This document shows, in pieces, positions 4,991-6,476 of a stretch of 6,476 nt of DNA (its first letter is position 1; each line of letters opens with the position of its first letter). The stretch is taken from the NCBI GenBank assembly GCA_007133055.1, contig SLNM01000340.1, positions 1-6,476 on the forward strand. Reading direction: 5' to 3'. A program made the translations under genes and the position numbers. Source of the stretch: Lentisphaeria bacterium. GTDB taxonomy: Bacteria; Verrucomicrobiota; Lentisphaeria; Oligosphaerales; PUNB01. A model generated the notes under the pieces. The model had not been told where the DNA came from. It ran no database searches and saw only the letters and a list, made by a program, of their open reading frames with translations.

Positions 4991-6476
4991 TTACTCATCG
5001 TTACGTTCCAGCGCCCGGCGCATGGCCGCCATATTCTCGGCGAGGTCCTGGCGCAGCAAGTCATAGTAGCGGTCTGTGGCCATGGACAGGCGTGCGACCC
5101 GGCCATCGATCAAGTCGATTTTCGGTTCGTCCAGCGTCGGCAGCATAAGCAGGCGGCCGACACTGAAGTTGGCCAGAGTCATGTTTTTTTCCGGGCCGTT
5201 GAGGTTGATGGTGTCATGCAGTACGATCGCCTGTTTCAGCCGTCTGAGGTCGCGTTCGGTATGCAGCAGCAGGGTGTTGCGCTGGTGCCCGTCCTGGTCC
5301 GGCTGATTTAATTCCCACAGCAGGTGGTCGAAAGTTTGGCGGTCTGGGCATTCGATCAGCTTGATCGTCGGCACCTGTTCCTCCAAAATATGGTTGGGGT
5401 CCGGGTCTTCGCGGCGACTGGTGTAGACAAAGGCGATGGCCTGGTCGCCGAGCGCCTCCCATACCGATTTCGGGCGGCGCGGGTTTCTATCCATATGCGC
5501 GTGTCTTTCGGCCCAGGCCAGGTCGGCCTGTCGCTCCAGATAGGTTTCGAGGAAGGTTACCCGGAACTGTGTGGAGCGCTCAGGGGTGGCTTCGAAGAAG
5601 ATCAATCTTTCCGCTTCAATTCTCCGGTCCAGGCCGATGCGTCGAATGACCGAGTAAATTTGCCGGTAGACCAGCCATTTTTCACCCGGAATACGGCCCC
5701 CGACAAATCGGTTGTAGGGAAACTGTTCGGCCAGGTGGGCGTTGACGGCGACCGACTGCTCGGCGCGTTGTCGCAATTCTTGCAGAGCTTGATTCTGGAT
5801 CAGGAAATCGAGGTCGTAGACATCCTCTTCGCGAATCCGGTAGGCATCCCGGAAAAGGTGGTGATCGAAAGAGTCGAAACGGTCGGCGTCCTTGGGCAGG
5901 GTGCGTCCGACAAAATATTCTCCTGGCAGCTCGCGCCTGGTTTCCGGCAGGATAAACGGGGTAATGACGATAATCACCTCCCGTTTCATCTGTTCCTTGC
6001 GGGTTGAGCGGAAGAGCGGTCCGAGCAGGGGGATCGAGCCGAGGATCGGCACCCGGCTTTCGGTCAAGGTGTCATCCTGCGAGATCAGGCCGCCGATAAT
6101 GAAGGGAGTATTGTTGGCGATGCGGGCGTAGGTTTTGACTTCCCTTATGGAAATGGTCGGGCTGCTGGCGATCACCCGGTTTTCCTGGTCCCGCACCTGC
6201 ACATCCTGTCCGGGAACCACCGCTGAAACATTGGCGTTGATCTGCAGACTGATTTCCTGGCCGTCGTCGCTGATGCGGGGGCGAATGGCCAACTGAATAC
6301 CCGCTTCGCGTTCGCGAAAATCAACTGTCTGCACTCGTCCGTCGCCATGGAACCGGGAATGGGCGATGGGGATGATTTCAGAGACGTTGATGAACGCCAT
6401 CCGTCGGTCGAGGGTGAGAATGCTGGGGCGCGACAGTACCTCCGCCTCTCCTTCTCGGACCAGGGCTCGCAAACGC
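4991..6476 (-). CDS. Secretin (GspD/PilQ family), 5' end missing, with long C-terminal extension
   Basis: At least 495 codons are present and the frame runs off the right edge, so the signal peptide and N-domains are outside. About 175 residues are the secretin barrel domain: VLSRPSILT near the edge, GIQLAIRPRI (58-67 counted from 6472), NNTPFIIGGLI (120-130), VPILGSIPLLGPLFRS (141-156) and VIIVITPFILPE (166-177). These are the hallmarks of outer-membrane channels of type II secretion and type IV pili. After them come about 315 further residues, charged and probably helical in part, up to RRALERNDE. GspD and PilQ normally end soon after the barrel or with a short S-domain, so this extension is unusual. 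TTG at 6472 is an internal Leu codon, not a start. The next gene begins 20 bases after the TAA. Confidence 0.9.
   Translation of the reverse strand, partial: RLRALVREGEAEVLSRPSILTLDRRMAFINVSEIIPIAHSRFHGDGRVQTVDFREREAGIQLAIRPRISDDGQEISLQINANVSAVVPGQDVQVRDQENRVIASSPTISIREVKTYARIANNTPFIIGGLISQDDTLTESRVPILGSIPLLGPLFRSTRKEQMKREVIIVITPFILPETRRELPGEYFVGRTLPKDADRFDSFDHHLFRDAYRIREEDVYDLDFLIQNQALQELRQRAEQSVAVNAHLAEQFPYNRFVGGRIPGEKWLVYRQIYSVIRRIGLDRRIEAERLIFFEATPERSTQFRVTFLETYLERQADLAWAERHAHMDRNPRRPKSVWEALGDQAIAFVYTSRREDPDPNHILEEQVPTIKLIECPDRQTFDHLLWELNQPDQDGHQRNTLLLHTERDLRRLKQAIVLHDTINLNGPEKNMTLANFSVGRLLMLPTLDEPKIDLIDGRVARLSMATDRYYDLLRQDLAENMAAMRRALERNDE

Noticed and set aside
5324..6007. Plus-strand 227-codon frame opposite the secretin
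   Set aside because: It is antisense to the secretin barrel motifs and the extension; no recognisable domain and no ribosome site.
6470..6472. TTG as the start codon of the secretin
   Set aside because: The frame is open to the window edge and the conserved barrel sequence is already under way, so this is an internal leucine.

Overview
The window carries six protein genes. Five are on the minus strand and one (a SGNH hydrolase) is on the plus strand. A McsB-type guanido-kinase homologue, a U32-type barrel protein and a secretin with a long C-terminal extension, in moderately GC-rich coding DNA with AT-richer gaps, suggest a Gram-negative bacterium of the PVC group (Kiritimatiellota/Lentisphaerota-like). 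The lineage is an inference from gene content, not something the sequence proves.

Layout from left to right. Positions 1-111 hold no gene. At 112-1209 (-) lies a McsB-like protein whose nucleotide- and substrate-site residues are heavily substituted. Only 7 bases separate it from the upstream gene of the same operon, 1217-2236 (-), a U32-peptidase-like TIM-barrel protein with a cysteine-rich C-terminus. An intergenic gap (2237-2397) follows, then a metallo-beta-lactamase-fold hydrolase at 2398-3171 (-). A 421-bp divergent region (3172-3592) separates it from the SGNH/GDSL-type esterase at 3593-4663 (+). That gene converges on, and overlaps by 59 bp, a small zinc-ribbon membrane protein (4605-4970, -). 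The small gene follows within 20 bases the 3' end of a secretin gene (4991-6476, -) whose 5' end lies outside the window.

The most distinctive non-coding structure is a pair of 75-bp elements in inverted orientation (2269-2343 and 3397-3471, 70 of 75 positions identical). Each has imperfect terminal inverted repeats beginning CCTGA, and one is flanked by a 6-bp direct repeat. They bracket the MBL gene, and each carries a TATAAT promoter pointing outward: one toward the U32/McsB-like operon, the other toward the SGNH hydrolase. They look like MITE-type elements that act as portable promoters. A second short motif, CCTGATTAATTCATG and variants, recurs directly at the 3' ends of the three left-hand minus-strand genes. 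A separate array of 13-bp tandem units in inverted arrangement lies upstream of the MBL gene.

The U32-like and McsB-like genes probably act together because they are co-transcribed and nearly coupled, but their joint function is unknown. The secretin and zinc-ribbon gene form a second transcription unit, probably part of an envelope secretion or type IV pilus-like system. The MBL and SGNH hydrolases look like independent accessory enzymes.
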